In this document: positions 23,227 through 33,594 of the stretch, piece after piece | How positions within the stretch are numbered: the first letter of the stretch is position 1 | Layout: the number at the start of each line of letters is the position of its first letter | The notes under the pieces: generated by a model | What the model saw: only the letters and a program-made list of their open reading frames with translations | Told to the model about the DNA's origin: nothing | The model's database searches: none | Assembly: GCF_001401155.1 (NCBI RefSeq) | Contig: NZ_LJRO01000157.1 | Coordinates: forward strand, 1 to 64,000 | Length of the DNA stretch: 64,000 bases | Source of the DNA: Pseudomonas tremae | GTDB taxonomy: Bacteria > Pseudomonadota > Gammaproteobacteria > Pseudomonadales > Pseudomonadaceae | Direction of reading: 5' to 3' | Program-made: the position numbers and the translations under genes

Positions 23227-24906
23227 ATGAAAACCAACCGTCACCCCGCCAACGGCAAAAAGCCGATCACGATGTTCGGCCCTGATTTTCCGTTTGCCTT
23301 CGATGACTGGATCGAGCATCCGAAAGGATTGGGCAGCATCCCCAGCGAAAACCACGGCGCAGAAGTCGCGATTATCGGCGCGGGTATCGCCGGTCTGGTA
23401 GCGGCTTACGAGTTGATGAAGATGGGCCTCAAGCCTGTGGTGTACGAGGCCTCCAAAATGGGCGGCCGCCTGCGCTCGCAGGAGTTCGAAGGCGCCAAAG
23501 GCATCGTTGCCGAATTGGGCGGCATGCGCTTTCCGGTGTCATCGACAGCGTTCTTTCACTACGTCGACAAGTTGGGCCTTGAGTCCCGGCCCTTCCCCAA
23601 CCCGCTGACTGCCGCGTCAGGCAGCACGGTCATCGACCTGGAAGGCACCACGTATTACGCCCAGATGCTCTCGGACCTGCCCGCGCTGTTTCAGGAAGTC
23701 GCCGATGCATGGGCCGATGCACTGGAAAGCGGCTCGCAGTTTGGCGATATCCAGCAGGCAATCCGTGACCGTGACGTGCCGCGTCTCAAGGAACTGTGGA
23801 ACAAGCTGGTCCCTCTCTGGGACGACCGCACCTTCTATGATTTCGTCGCAACGTCCAAAGCGTTCGCCAAACTGTCGTTCTTTCACCGTGAGGTGTTCGG
23901 TCAGGTCGGGTTCGGTACAGGCGGCTGGGATTCGGACTTCCCCAATTCGATGCTGGAAATATTTCGCGTGGTGATGACCAACTGCGACGAGCACCAGCAC
24001 CTGATCGTCGGCGGCGTGCAGCAAGTGCCGGTCGGGTTGTGGAGCCATGTGCCTGAGCATTGCGCTCACTGGCCGAAAGGCACCAGCCTGTCGTCGCTGC
24101 ATCGCGGCGCACCGCGTCCCGGCGTGAAGCGTATCGCACGGGCCGAGGACGGGAGCTTCAGCGTTACCGACAACTGGGGTGACACCCGGCAATACGCCGC
24201 CGTGCTGACCACCTGCCAGAGCTGGCTGCTGACCACGCAGATCGAATGCGAGGAAACGCTGTTCTCGCAGAAGATGTGGATGGCACTGGACCGCACACGC
24301 TACATGCAGTCCTCCAAGACTTTCGTCATGGTCGACCGCCCGTTCTGGAAGGACAAGGACCCGGAAACCGGGCGCGACCTGATGAGCATGACCCTGACGG
24401 ATCGCCTGACCCGTGGCACGTACCTGTTCGATAACGGCGATGACAAACCGGGTGTGATCTGCCTGTCTTATTCGTGGATGAGCGATGCGCTGAAGATGTT
24501 GCCGCAGCCTGTCGAAAAGCGCGTAAAGCTTGCGCTTGATGCACTGAAGAAGATCTACCCGAAAGTGGACATCGCCGCGCGGATCATTGGCGACCCGATT
24601 ACCGTTTCGTGGGAGGCAGACCCACACTTCCTGGGCGCCTTCAAAGGTGCGCTGCCGGGCCATTACCGCTATAACCAGCGCATGTACGCGCACTTCATGC
24701 AGCAGGACATGCCCAGCGAACAGCGTGGGATGTTCATCGCCGGTGACGACGTGTCCTGGACACCGGCCTGGGTGGAAGGCGCGGTACAGACTTCGCTGAA
24801 CGCGGTGTGGGGCATCATGAATCACTTCGGCGGCAAGACCCACAAGGACAACCCCGGCCCGGGCGATGTGTTCAACGAAATCGGCCCGATCAAGCTGGCT
24901 GACTGA
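23227..24906 (+). CDS. Flavin-dependent amino acid 2-monooxygenase / L-amino acid oxidase family
   Basis: A 559-residue FAD enzyme. The dinucleotide-binding motif IIGAGIAG is at 49-56, the GGMRFP arginine block near 98-103, and the C-terminal FAD block GDDVSWTPAWVEGAVQTSLNAV near 510-530. The N-terminal segment FGPDFPFAFDDWIEHPKGLG resembles phenylalanine 2-monooxygenase and tryptophan 2-monooxygenase (IaaM) of pseudomonads. Those enzymes convert an aromatic amino acid to the corresponding acetamide. The next gene is an amidase-type hydrolase 14 bases away, which would give the acid. Whether the substrate is Phe, Trp or another amino acid cannot be read from sequence. Confidence 0.85.
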   Translation: MKTNRHPANGKKPITMFGPDFPFAFDDWIEHPKGLGSIPSENHGAEVAIIGAGIAGLVAAYELMKMGLKPVVYEASKMGGRLRSQEFEGAKGIVAELGGMRFPVSSTAFFHYVDKLGLESRPFPNPLTAASGSTVIDLEGTTYYAQMLSDLPALFQEVADAWADALESGSQFGDIQQAIRDRDVPRLKELWNKLVPLWDDRTFYDFVATSKAFAKLSFFHREVFGQVGFGTGGWDSDFPNSMLEIFRVVMTNCDEHQHLIVGGVQQVPVGLWSHVPEHCAHWPKGTSLSSLHRGAPRPGVKRIARAEDGSFSVTDNWGDTRQYAAVLTTCQSWLLTTQIECEETLFSQKMWMALDRTRYMQSSKTFVMVDRPFWKDKDPETGRDLMSMTLTDRLTRGTYLFDNGDDKPGVICLSYSWMSDALKMLPQPVEKRVKLALDALKKIYPKVDIAARIIGDPITVSWEADPHFLGAFKGALPGHYRYNQRMYAHFMQQDMPSEQRGMFIAGDDVSWTPAWVEGAVQTSLNAVWGIMNHFGGKTHKDNPGPGDVFNEIGPIKLAD

Positions 24907-24920
24907 CAAAAGGAAACGTC

Positions 24921-25721
24921 ATGCGCATTGCGCTGTATCAGTGCCCACCCTTGCCGCTGGACATCAGCGGCAACCTTAACAGGCTTGAAAAACAGGCCAT
25001 TGCCGCAGCCAGCCAAGGCGCGCAGGTGTTGATTTGTCCGGAGATGTTTCTGACCGGCTATAACATCGGCGCACAGGCAGTCGGCAAGCTGGCACAAACT
25101 TCTGATGGTTTGGCCGCAACGCGTATTGCCGCCATCGCTCAGGCAAACGGCATCGCGATTCTGTATGGGTACCCGGAGCGCGGTGCAAATGAACAGTTCT
25201 ACAACGCTGTGCAACTGATCGACAGCCATGGCGTCAGGCTGTGCAACTACCGCAAGACGCACCTGTTCAGTGAGCTGGACAGGTCGATGTTCTCGGCGGG
25301 CGATGATAACTGTCCGATGGTGGAGCTGAACGGCTGGCGACTGGGCCTGCTGATTTGCTACGACGTCGAATTTCCCGAAAACACCCGTCGTCTGGCGCTG
25401 GCGGGTGCCGAACTGATTCTGGTGCCGACAGCAAACATGGCGCCTTACGACTTTGTCTGTGACGTGACCGTGCGGGCACGGGCGTTCGAGAATCACTGTT
25501 ACGTGGTGTACGCCAACTATTGCGGCAGCGAAGGCGAGATTCGTTACTGCGGGCTCAGCAGCCTCTGCGCCCCGGACGGCAGCCGGCCGGTATTGGCAGG
25601 CCAGGACGAAGCGCTGCTGGTCGGCACGCTGGACCGGGCACTGCTGAGCCAGGCCAGAACCGTGAATGACTATTTTGTTGATCGAAGGCCCGAGCTCTAT
25701 GCGCCACTGACTCGAACCTGA
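24921..25721 (+). CDS. Carbon-nitrogen hydrolase (nitrilase superfamily amidase)
   Basis: A 266-residue member of the nitrilase superfamily with the Glu-Lys-Cys triad in place: Glu41 in CPEMFLTGY, Lys112 in YRKTHLF and Cys146 in LICYDVEFPE. The length fits the aliphatic-amidase/beta-ureidopropionase-like branches. RBS AAGGAAA precedes the ATG. It is in an operon-like pair with the flavin monooxygenase. Expected role: hydrolysis of the aryl acetamide made by that enzyme, releasing ammonia. This differs from the IaaM-IaaH pair, where the hydrolase belongs to the amidase-signature family. Confidence 0.88.
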   Translation: MRIALYQCPPLPLDISGNLNRLEKQAIAAASQGAQVLICPEMFLTGYNIGAQAVGKLAQTSDGLAATRIAAIAQANGIAILYGYPERGANEQFYNAVQLIDSHGVRLCNYRKTHLFSELDRSMFSAGDDNCPMVELNGWRLGLLICYDVEFPENTRRLALAGAELILVPTANMAPYDFVCDVTVRARAFENHCYVVYANYCGSEGEIRYCGLSSLCAPDGSRPVLAGQDEALLVGTLDRALLSQARTVNDYFVDRRPELYAPLTRT

Positions 25722-25850
25722 TGCTTGCGTTGCGGCACAAGCCTGCGACGCAGAGCGTCGAGAAAGGTGTGTCTGAGCAGCACGCTCGCGAAACCGGTCG
25801 TTAATCCGCTAGCATGATGCGCAGATTTTCACGCTTTTCCGGACCTTCTC

Positions 25851-28181
25851 ATGCCTGCCCCCAACCCCGCTGACATAAGACGCCTAACGCTGGCCAACGG
25901 CCTGAACGTGGTGCTGTGTCATGAGGCGCGGCTCAAGCGCAGTGCGGCTTCGTTGCGTGTGGCGGTCGGCAGCCACGATGTGCCACAAGCGTGGCCGGGG
26001 CTGGCGCACTTTCTGGAACACCTGCTCTTCCTCGGCACCGAGCGTTTTCCGCAGAGGGAAAACCTGATGACGTTCGTGCAGCGACACGGCGGGCAGGTCA
26101 ACGCCAGCACCCGCGAGCGCACTACCGATTTCTTCTTCGAGCTGCCGCAATCATGCTTTGCCCAAGGCCTGGAGCGCCTGTGTGACATGCTTACCAAGCC
26201 GCGCATGGCGATGGCTGATCAGCGCCGCGAGCGCGAAGTGCTGCACGCAGAGTTCATCGCCTGGGTGGGTGATGCCGAAGCACGCGGTCAAATAAACCTG
26301 CTGTCGACGCTCAACCCTCAACATCCTTTGCGCGGCTTTCATGCCGGCAATCGCTACAGCCTGTCGGTCCCCAACCCCGCATTTCAGCGCGCCCTCAAGG
26401 ATTTTTTCCAGCGCTTTTATCAGGCCGGGCAGATGACCTTGTGCCTGAGCGGGCCGCAATCTGTGGATGAACTGGAGGCGCTGGCACGAACCTGCGGCGC
26501 AATGTTCGCGAGCGGCGAACAGGCACCTCGACTGCCGCCGCCGACGTTGATCGCCCCTTCGGCGAACCCTCGACAGGTCGAAGTTGAAAAGCATCTGCTG
26601 TTTGCCTGCGAGGCTCTGCCGGACAAGGCTGACGAGGCAGCTGCGTTCCTCTGCCATTGGCTGAACGCCGCACAAGAGGGCGGGCTGGGCGCCGAACTGG
26701 TCAAACGAGGTCTGGCTGACTCACTAAGTGCCACTGCGTTGTATCAGTTCGGTGACCAACTCTTACTCGACATCGAGTTCAAGGGCGCTGAGGCAGACGC
26801 CGCTGCCCGCAACGCGCTGTTTTTCAGCTGGCTTGAATTCTTCAGCGCCCACTGGCCTGCATTGGTCGAGGAATATCAAAGCGTTCAGCAGCGGCGTCTG
26901 CAAACAGGCAGTGCATTGGCGCTGGCGCATCATTACTGCCGCGAAACCCCTTGCCGGCTGAGCGAGCAAGGCGCGGCAGCCTTGAGCGTATTGCTGGACC
27001 AACTCAGCGCCACTGCGCAGGTCAACATGGCGGTGCTGGAAAGCCTGAAAGATGCAGCGCTGCGGTGGCAACTGCCGACACCCAACCCATTCCTCGGGCC
27101 AACGCCAAACGACAATGCCGAGGCCGCGGTTTACCTGCGTTGGACGTTGCCGTCCCCGCAGCCTGCGCTGTGGCGAATGCTCGATGCCCGGCTAAAACGA
27201 CTGACCGAGGACGCACGACAAGCCGGTGTGCTTTTGACATTCAGCGCTTACGGCTCCTTTTGGCAGCTCCAGCTCAACGGGTTGCGGGAACCAATGGCGG
27301 CGGTAATCGAACACTGCCTGCGCCGACTGCATCCTTTAGACGACGAGACGCTGGCTTCGGCAAAGCAATACGAGGAGCCCGCACAGATTCCGATTCGCCA
27401 GTTGCTCAAGCGACTTGCCGATCATTACCTGACCAGCGACACAGCGCAGCCGGCACACGACCTCAAAACCATCTGGGCACACTCACGCTGGATCAGTTTC
27501 GTCAGCGGGTTCTGCCCGTCCAGCCTGCCGCCGGTGAACGTCGAGCTGAGTAACGCGCCAGGCAGTCGTCAAGATGGGTCAGTGGCGTTGCCAGCCGTCA
27601 CCGCCGGCAAGCGCTGGGTCGCCGAGGCATGCCCCTCGCCCGAAGCCGCGGTGCTGGTGTTCTGCCCTGCACCAACGGCGTCCATTGAAGATGAAGCCGC
27701 ATGGCGCCTGCTTGCGCACCTGCTGCAAGCCCCGTTCTATCAGCGATTGCGGGTCGAATTGCAGCTGGGCTACGCCGTGTTCAGTAGCGTCAGGCAGATC
27801 GCGGGAAGGACTGGATTGCTGTTCGGTGTACAGTCGCCCACCTGCAGCGCCGAACAGCTTGTTCAGCACATAGAAGCCTTCATCGATGAGCTGCCGGAGC
27901 TGATTCGCAGCATCGACCTGCCTGCGCAGATCCAGGCTCTGTCAGCGCAATTCGACTCATCGAGCATGCCCGACCAGCAGCAGGCAGACATGCAATGGCA
28001 CGCATGCCTCGCCGAGCATGAGGGCGATCACCTGAGCGCATTGCAAAGTGCGCTGTCAAATCTGGATACACACTTGTTGCTGGCTGCCGCAAAACAATTG
28101 AAACACGCTGTCGGCGGCTGGCTCATTGTGGCCAACAGCCCTGTTTCCGAGGTCGTTGCTCGATCCTTACCTGAACAGTAA
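25851..28181 (+). CDS. pqqF: PqqF, M16-family zinc protease of PQQ biosynthesis
   Basis: A 776-residue insulinase-type protease. The inverted zinc motif HFLEH is at 53-57 (HxxEH), and the further glutamate is expected in EREVLHAEFIAW near 130. PqqF, with a partner, cuts the cross-linked Glu-Tyr out of PqqA. It stands directly upstream of pqqA, the pseudomonad gene order. Length and domain layout (two M16 halves) are normal. It is separated from pqqA by 135 bases that hold a likely second promoter. Confidence 0.92.
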   Translation: MPAPNPADIRRLTLANGLNVVLCHEARLKRSAASLRVAVGSHDVPQAWPGLAHFLEHLLFLGTERFPQRENLMTFVQRHGGQVNASTRERTTDFFFELPQSCFAQGLERLCDMLTKPRMAMADQRREREVLHAEFIAWVGDAEARGQINLLSTLNPQHPLRGFHAGNRYSLSVPNPAFQRALKDFFQRFYQAGQMTLCLSGPQSVDELEALARTCGAMFASGEQAPRLPPPTLIAPSANPRQVEVEKHLLFACEALPDKADEAAAFLCHWLNAAQEGGLGAELVKRGLADSLSATALYQFGDQLLLDIEFKGAEADAAARNALFFSWLEFFSAHWPALVEEYQSVQQRRLQTGSALALAHHYCRETPCRLSEQGAAALSVLLDQLSATAQVNMAVLESLKDAALRWQLPTPNPFLGPTPNDNAEAAVYLRWTLPSPQPALWRMLDARLKRLTEDARQAGVLLTFSAYGSFWQLQLNGLREPMAAVIEHCLRRLHPLDDETLASAKQYEEPAQIPIRQLLKRLADHYLTSDTAQPAHDLKTIWAHSRWISFVSGFCPSSLPPVNVELSNAPGSRQDGSVALPAVTAGKRWVAEACPSPEAAVLVFCPAPTASIEDEAAWRLLAHLLQAPFYQRLRVELQLGYAVFSSVRQIAGRTGLLFGVQSPTCSAEQLVQHIEAFIDELPELIRSIDLPAQIQALSAQFDSSSMPDQQQADMQWHACLAEHEGDHLSALQSALSNLDTHLLLAAAKQLKHAVGGWLIVANSPVSEVVARSLPEQ

Positions 28182-28316
28182 GGGTCTTTGGTGAATATTC
28201 CGGCCCTGCTTAATTGTGAAAATGAGTAAGATAGCTCCCTAAGCATCTGAACGTATGGCGTCAGCCACGCACTAAGATGTAGTCACACACCGCCGCACTT
28301 ATCCGAGGAGATTTTT
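28182..28316 (+). promoter_or_regulatory. pqqF-pqqA intergenic region, probable pqqA promoter
   Basis: 135 bases with AT-rich stretches (TTAATTGTGAAAATGAG near 28210) ahead of a strong ribosome site (GAGGAG, 28305-28310) for pqqA. I cannot assign exact -35 and -10 boxes. Confidence 0.4.
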
Positions 28317-28391
28317 ATGTCGTGGACTAAACCTGCTTACACTGATCTGCGTATCGGTTTCGAAGTCACCATGTACTTCGCAAGCCGTTGA
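28317..28391 (+). CDS. pqqA: PqqA, precursor peptide of pyrroloquinoline quinone
   Basis: A 24-residue peptide beginning [17 protein letters not shown]. The Glu and Tyr that are joined to form PQQ are in the conserved E-V-T-M-Y spacing at residues 16 and 20. GAGGAG precedes the ATG by 6 bases. It is followed by a hairpin that probably makes this short gene more abundant in mRNA than pqqBCDE. Confidence 0.97.
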
Positions 28392-28404
28392 TTTCAGTGC
28401 GCTG

Positions 28405-28434
28405 TGAAGCCTCGGTTCGCCGGGGCTTTTTTTA
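28405..28434 (+). terminator. Intrinsic terminator/attenuator between pqqA and pqqB
   Basis: AAGCCTCGG-TTCG-CCGGGGCTT type stem with a stable TTCG loop, followed directly by a seven-T run. It sits 14 bases after the pqqA stop. As pqqB-E follow on the same strand, it should act as a partial terminator that sets the PqqA-to-enzyme ratio. Confidence 0.85.
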
Positions 28435-28476
28435 TGGTTATGGCTGTTTTTTATTTTTGTGTACCAGGGAGCTGCC

Positions 28477-29388
28477 ATGTACATCCAGATTCTAGGTTCC
28501 GCTGCGGGCGGCGGGTTCCCCCAATGGAACTGCAACTGCGTCAATTGCGCAGGTTTCCGCGACGGTAGCCTGCGGGCACAGGCGCGGACCCAGTCGTCCA
28601 TTGCGCTGTCCGACGACGGCGTGAACTGGGTGCTGTGCAATGCCTCCCCTGACATTCGTGCGCAACTGCAGGGCTTTGCGCCCATGCAACCTGGACGAGC
28701 GCTGCGCGATACCGGCATCAGCGCCATCGTGCTGATGGACAGCCAGATCGATCACACCACTGGCCTGCTCAGCCTGCGCGAGGGCTGTCCGCATCAGGTG
28801 TGGTGTACCGAAATGGTGCACGAGGACCTGAGCACCGGTTTCCCGTTGTTCGAGATGCTCAAGCACTGGAACGGCGGCCTGGACTGGAACCGCATCGAGC
28901 TGCACGGCAGCTTCGTGATCCCGGCCTGCCCGAACCTGCGCTTCACGCCCTTCCCGCTGCGCAGCGCCGCGCCACCCTATTCGCCGCACCGTTTCGACCC
29001 GCATCCAGGCGATAACATCGGCTTGCTGGTCGAAGACACGCGCACTGGCGGCAAGCTGTTCTACGCACCGGGGCTAGGCAAGGTCGACGAAGCGCTGGCC
29101 GAAAAAATGCGCGACGCAGACTGCCTGCTGGTCGACGGCACGATGTGGGACGACGATGAAATGCAACGCCGTGGCGTCGGCACGCGCACAGGCCGGGAGA
29201 TGGGCCATCTGGCGCAGAGCGGCCCTGGCGGCATGCTCGAAGTGCTGGAAGGCTTCCCGCAGCAGCGCAAGGTGCTTATCCACATCAACAACACCAACCC
29301 GATTCTCGACGAAGACTCCCCACAGCGCGCCGAACTGGTTCGTCGCAACGTCGAAGTCGCCTACGACGGCATGAGCATCGAGCTTTAG
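28477..29388 (+). CDS. pqqB: PqqB, metallo-beta-lactamase-fold PQQ biosynthesis protein
   Basis: A 303-residue protein starting [26 protein letters not shown], the typical PqqB start with its cysteine cluster. The metal-binding segments appear as [16 protein letters not shown] and [16 protein letters not shown]. It is thought to hydroxylate the tyrosine ring in the PQQ intermediate. The ATG at 28477 is preceded by AGGGAG; the in-frame GTG at 28459 lies upstream of that site and is not used. It ends 8 bases before pqqC. Confidence 0.96.
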   Translation: MYIQILGSAAGGGFPQWNCNCVNCAGFRDGSLRAQARTQSSIALSDDGVNWVLCNASPDIRAQLQGFAPMQPGRALRDTGISAIVLMDSQIDHTTGLLSLREGCPHQVWCTEMVHEDLSTGFPLFEMLKHWNGGLDWNRIELHGSFVIPACPNLRFTPFPLRSAAPPYSPHRFDPHPGDNIGLLVEDTRTGGKLFYAPGLGKVDEALAEKMRDADCLLVDGTMWDDDEMQRRGVGTRTGREMGHLAQSGPGGMLEVLEGFPQQRKVLIHINNTNPILDEDSPQRAELVRRNVEVAYDGMSIEL

Positions 29389-29396
29389 GAACCGAC

Positions 29397-30152
29397 ATGA
29401 GCCAGACGACTGCACTGTCCCCTGCTGAATTCGAACAGGCCCTGCGTGCCAAAGGCGCGTATTACCACATTTATCACCCGTTTCATGTGGCGATGTACGA
29501 AGGCCGCGCCACCCGTGAGCAGATTCAGGGCTGGGTTGCCAACCGCTTCTACTATCAGGTGAACATCCCGCTCAAGGACGCAGCGATTCTGGCCAACTGC
29601 CCGGATCGCGAGATTCGTCGCGAGTGGATTCAGCGCCTGCTCGATCACGACGGCGCCCCCGGTGAAGATGGTGGCATCGAAGCCTGGCTGCGCCTCGGTG
29701 AGGCCGTCGGCCTGGACCCGGATCAATTGCGCTCTCAAGAGCTGGTGCTGCCAGGCGTGCGCTTTGCCGTCGATGCCTACGTGAACTTCGCCCGCCGCGC
29801 CAACTGGCAGGAGGCCGCCAGCAGCTCGCTGACCGAACTGTTCGCGCCGCAGATCCACCAGTCGCGACTGGACAGCTGGCCGCAGCATTACCCGTGGATT
29901 GATCCGACAGGCTATGAATATTTCCGCACCCGCCTGGGTCAGGCCCGGCGCGATGTGGAACATGGCCTCGCCATCACGTTACAGCACTACACTACCTATG
30001 AAGGCCAGCAGCGCATGCTGGAAATCCTGCAGTTCAAACTCGACATTCTGTGGAGCATGCTCGATGCCATGTCCATGGCCTACGAATTGAATCGCCCGCC
30101 GTATCACAGCGTCACAGACCAAAGGGTCTGGCATAAGGGGATTACGCCATGA
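29397..30152 (+). CDS. pqqC: PqqC, pyrroloquinoline-quinone synthase
   Basis: A 251-residue cofactorless oxidase that closes the last ring and completes PQQ by an eight-electron oxidation. Conserved stretches are visible: [35 protein letters not shown] and [30 protein letters not shown]. The length equals that of known PqqC proteins. It overlaps pqqD by four bases (ATGA). Confidence 0.97.
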   Translation: MSQTTALSPAEFEQALRAKGAYYHIYHPFHVAMYEGRATREQIQGWVANRFYYQVNIPLKDAAILANCPDREIRREWIQRLLDHDGAPGEDGGIEAWLRLGEAVGLDPDQLRSQELVLPGVRFAVDAYVNFARRANWQEAASSSLTELFAPQIHQSRLDSWPQHYPWIDPTGYEYFRTRLGQARRDVEHGLAITLQHYTTYEGQQRMLEILQFKLDILWSMLDAMSMAYELNRPPYHSVTDQRVWHKGITP

Positions 30153-30433
30153 AGCACGATCCGGCTTTTCGAGCCCTTACTCCGAAGTGGCACCAAGGCT
30201 ATCGTTTTCAGTACGAGCCGGCGCAAAAAGCGCATGTGGTGCTTTATCCGGAAGGCATGATCAAGCTCAATGAAAGCGCGGCGCTGATCGCCGGGCTGAT
30301 CGATGGACAGCGAACGACCGCCGTCATCATTGATGAGCTTCATCAGCAATTCCCCAATGTCCCCGAGCTGGGAATGGACGTCGACGAGTTCATGGAAGGC
30401 GCCAGAAAGAAAAACTGGATCGATCTTGTCTGA
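30149..30433 (+). CDS. pqqD: PqqD, PqqA-binding chaperone
   Basis: A 94-residue winged-helix RiPP recognition element. It binds PqqA and presents it to the radical-SAM enzyme PqqE. The pattern [36 protein letters not shown] (approximate) fits the family. The stop overlaps the likely pqqE start. Confidence 0.95.
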   Translation: MKHDPAFRALTPKWHQGYRFQYEPAQKAHVVLYPEGMIKLNESAALIAGLIDGQRTTAVIIDELHQQFPNVPELGMDVDEFMEGARKKNWIDLV

Positions 30434-31595
30434 CATCGTGCCTGTGATGAACAGCCCCTACATACCGCCCACGCCCGAGGTCGGCCTGCCGCTGTGGCTG
30501 CTCGCCGAGCTGACCTATCGCTGCCCGCTGCAATGCCCGTATTGCTCCAACCCGCTGGACTTCGCAAAACAGGGCCAGGAGTTGACCACCGAGCAGTGGT
30601 TCAAGGTCATGCAGGAAGCACGCGAAATGGGCGCGGCGCAAATCGGCTTTTCCGGGGGCGAGCCGCTGGTGCGTCAGGACCTTGCCGAGCTGATCGCCGA
30701 AGCCCGACGTCTGGGTTTCTATACCAATCTGATCACCTCGGGCATCGGCCTCACAGAAGAAAAGATCATCGCTTTCAAGGAGGCTGGCCTGGACCATATC
30801 CAGATCAGCTTTCAGGCCAGTGACGAGCAGGTGAACAACATGCTCGCCGGCTCGAAGAAAGCCTTCGCCCAGAAGCTGGAAATGGCCAAGGCAGTGAAAA
30901 AGCACGGCTACCCGATGGTCCTGAACTTCGTGACCCACCGGCACAACATCGACCGGATCGACAAAATAATCGAGCTGTGTCTGGCACTGGAGGCTGACTT
31001 CGTCGAACTGGCGACCTGTCAGTTTTACGGCTGGGCGCATTTGAACCGTGTCGGCCTGCTGCCGACCAGGGATCAACTGGTACGCGCTGAAGCGGTCACT
31101 AACCAATACCGTGACCAACTGGCTGCGCAAAACCATCCGTGCAAGCTGATCTTCGTCACCCCCGACTATTACGAAGAGCGTCCCAAAGCCTGCATGAACG
31201 GCTGGGGCAATATTTTCCTGACCGTGACGCCAGATGGCACCGCCCTGCCGTGTCATGGCGCGCGGCAGATGCCGATCCAGTTTCCCAATGTGCGCGATCA
31301 CAGCATGCAGCACATCTGGTACGACTCGTTCGGCTTCAACCGCTTTCGCGGCTACGACTGGATGCCCGAGCCATGCCGCTCGTGCGACGAGAAGGAAAAG
31401 GACTTCGGCGGCTGTCGCTGCCAGGCCTTCATGCTGACCGGGGATGCTGCCAATGCCGACCCGGTGTGCAGCAAATCCTATCACCACGGGATCATCACTC
31501 AGGCTCGCGACGAGTCGGAAACCGCTACTCAAACCATTGAAGAGCTGGCCTTTCGCAATGACCGAAACTCACGACTCATCGCAAAATCCTCTTGA
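30426..31595 (+). CDS. pqqE: PqqE, radical SAM PqqA peptide cyclase
   Basis: A radical SAM enzyme that joins the Glu and Tyr side chains of PqqA. The cluster motif CPLQCPYC is at 33-40 (CxxxCxxC) and the C-terminal SPASM cluster includes [18 protein letters not shown] take the TTG at 30426 as start (reads [19 protein letters not shown]), giving 389 residues and overlap with pqqD; the ATG at 30447 would give 382 residues. Neither has a strong ribosome site, so coupling to pqqD translation is likely. It overlaps the downstream peptidase gene by 38 bases. Confidence 0.95.
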   Translation: MSDIVPVMNSPYIPPTPEVGLPLWLLAELTYRCPLQCPYCSNPLDFAKQGQELTTEQWFKVMQEAREMGAAQIGFSGGEPLVRQDLAELIAEARRLGFYTNLITSGIGLTEEKIIAFKEAGLDHIQISFQASDEQVNNMLAGSKKAFAQKLEMAKAVKKHGYPMVLNFVTHRHNIDRIDKIIELCLALEADFVELATCQFYGWAHLNRVGLLPTRDQLVRAEAVTNQYRDQLAAQNHPCKLIFVTPDYYEERPKACMNGWGNIFLTVTPDGTALPCHGARQMPIQFPNVRDHSMQHIWYDSFGFNRFRGYDWMPEPCRSCDEKEKDFGGCRCQAFMLTGDAANADPVCSKSYHHGIITQARDESETATQTIEELAFRNDRNSRLIAKSS

Positions 31596-33390
31596 ACCCC
31601 TGACCGCTGCTCAAGCGGTTGCAGCGGGTATCGACTTCGCCGAACTGGACGTCAGTTCGGCCGGTCTGTTCTGGAACGAATATCGCCCCGAAGACGGCGC
31701 CAGCCGCATCTGGCACTGGTACGCGAACAGCAAACGCTGCCTGACGCCACAAGGCTTCAGCGTTCGCAGCCGGGTCTACGAATATGGCGGCGGCTCGTTC
31801 TGCCTGGCTGACGACACCGTTGTGTTCGTCAATGAACGCGATCAGCAGCTGTATCGACAGGCGCTGGACGCGAGCGAGCCGGTGGCGCTGACCCAGGGCG
31901 ACAAGCGCTACGGCGGCCTGTTCTTCGGCAACGGGCAGATCCTCGCCGTCGAAGAAGACCACAACACCCACCGATTGGTCGCCATTGACCTCGCTGACGG
32001 GCAGCGTCATTTGCTGGCCGAGGGCGCTGACTTCTACTCGTCACCGCTCATAAGCGCCGATGGCCAGCGCCTGGCCTGGGTCGAATGGCAGCGCCCGCAC
32101 CAGCCGTGGACCCGTACCCGACTGATGTGCGCAGAGAAGCAGGACGACGGCCACTGGGCCAGCCCCTTGTGTGTCGCTGGTGAAGGCGCTGAAGAGTCCT
32201 TGCAGCAGCCACGCTTTGATGCGCAAGGCCACCTGCATTGCCTGACTGACCGTGCCGGCTTCTGGCAGCCGTGGAGCGAGTCGCCTTCAGGATTTACAGC
32301 GTTGCCTGCCGTGTCGGCCGATCATGCTTCCGCGCCTTGGCAACTGGGCAGCTGCACTTGGCTGCCGATCAACGAAGGTTATCTGGCCAGTTGGGCGCAG
32401 GACGGCTCTTGGGTATTGGGGCTGTGTGAGGCTGACGGTTCATACGCTGATTTCAGCGCCGGCTACAGCCGCTTCCGCAGCCTGGCCGTGGACGAAGAGT
32501 TCATTTATTGCATTGCCGCTTCGGCGCTCAGCACATCGGCGGTGCTGGCCATATCGCGTAGCGATGCCAGCGTGCAGGTTCTCGCGGGGGGTGGGTCTCC
32601 CTTGCCTGCCGAACAGATCAGTCACCCGCAAGCGCTGCGCTACCCCAGCGGCGGTTCTGAAGCTTACGGTTACTTTTACCCAGCCATGAACGGCGTCGAA
32701 CATCCCCCGCTGGTGGTGTTCATCCACGGCGGCCCTACTTCGGCCTGTTACCCGGTGCTGGACCCACGCATTCAGTACTGGGCACATCGCGGTTTCGCCG
32801 TTGCAGACCTGAACTACCGCGGCAGCAGTGGCTATGGCCGTGACTATCGGCAGAGCCTGCACCTGAACTGGGGGGTGGCCGATGTGGAAGATGCCTGCGC
32901 AGTGGTCGCACACCTTGCCGAACGTGGCTTGATCGACCCGCAGAAGGCATTCATACGCGGCGGCAGCGCGGGCGGTTACACAACCCTGTGCGCACTGGCC
33001 TTTCGGGATGTGTTTCGTGCCGGGGCAAGCCTTTACGGGGTCAGCGACCCTGTGGCACTGGCCAAGGCCACGCATAAGTTCGAGGGTGATTACCTGGACT
33101 GGCTGATTGGCGATCCGGAAAAGGACATCGAGCGCTATGAAGCCCGCACACCGTTGTTACACGCGGACAACATCAGTGCGCCCGTCATTTTCTTTCAAGG
33201 CGAACTGGATGCGGTGGTTGTACCGGAGCAGACCCGAGCCATGCTCAAGGCCTTGCAGGACAATGGCTTGAAGGCTGAGGGGCATTTTTATCCTGACGAG
33301 CATCATGGTTTCCGCAAGGCGACTAACCTGGCAGATGCGCTGGAGAAGGAATGGAAGTTTTACCGGGATGTACTTGATGGAGCCGATTGA
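31558..33390 (+). CDS. pqqH: S9-family (prolyl oligopeptidase-like) peptidase at the end of the PQQ operon
   Basis: A 610-residue protein with an N-terminal beta-propeller-like region and a C-terminal alpha/beta hydrolase. The catalytic Ser is in [11 protein letters not shown] near 467; Asp is expected in GELDAVV near 550 and His in DEHHGF near 581. Its start lies inside the end of pqqE, so it is part of the operon. The equivalent gene next to pqqE in P. aeruginosa is called pqqH; a role in trimming PqqA or the cross-linked peptide is plausible but not shown by sequence. Confidence 0.88.
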   Translation: MTETHDSSQNPLEPLTAAQAVAAGIDFAELDVSSAGLFWNEYRPEDGASRIWHWYANSKRCLTPQGFSVRSRVYEYGGGSFCLADDTVVFVNERDQQLYRQALDASEPVALTQGDKRYGGLFFGNGQILAVEEDHNTHRLVAIDLADGQRHLLAEGADFYSSPLISADGQRLAWVEWQRPHQPWTRTRLMCAEKQDDGHWASPLCVAGEGAEESLQQPRFDAQGHLHCLTDRAGFWQPWSESPSGFTALPAVSADHASAPWQLGSCTWLPINEGYLASWAQDGSWVLGLCEADGSYADFSAGYSRFRSLAVDEEFIYCIAASALSTSAVLAISRSDASVQVLAGGGSPLPAEQISHPQALRYPSGGSEAYGYFYPAMNGVEHPPLVVFIHGGPTSACYPVLDPRIQYWAHRGFAVADLNYRGSSGYGRDYRQSLHLNWGVADVEDACAVVAHLAERGLIDPQKAFIRGGSAGGYTTLCALAFRDVFRAGASLYGVSDPVALAKATHKFEGDYLDWLIGDPEKDIERYEARTPLLHADNISAPVIFFQGELDAVVVPEQTRAMLKALQDNGLKAEGHFYPDEHHGFRKATNLADALEKEWKFYRDVLDGAD

Positions 33391-33432
33391 TCGCTCCTGC
33401 TGAAGGAACGATCAACCCATGCGCCGGGGGTG

Positions 33433-33594
33433 TTATTTACGCGAGACGATGATGTAGATCGCGTGGATGATGCCCGGGATGTAACCCAGCAGGGTCAGCA
33501 GGATATTCAGCCAGAAAGCGCCAGCAAAGCCGACCTGCATGAACACGCCGACCGGCGGCAGCAGAATGGCGAAGATTATACGAATGATGTCCAT
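33433..33594 (-). CDS. Pmp3/YqaE-family small membrane protein
   Basis: A 53-residue peptide, MDIIRIIFAILLPPVGVFMQVG followed by WLNILLTLLGYIPGIIHAIYIIV: two membrane helices with the family's LPPxGVF and LTLLGYIPGIIHA signatures. Homologues in yeast and plants protect membrane potential under salt stress; bacterial roles are unclear. The ATG at 33594 is preceded on the - strand by AGGAGCATTTC, a strong ribosome site. It is convergent with the PQQ operon. Confidence 0.93.
   Translation of the reverse strand: MDIIRIIFAILLPPVGVFMQVGFAGAFWLNILLTLLGYIPGIIHAIYIIVSRK

Noticed and set aside
23617..24909. 430-codon - strand frame
   Set aside because: Antisense to the flavin monooxygenase, no motifs, no start signal.
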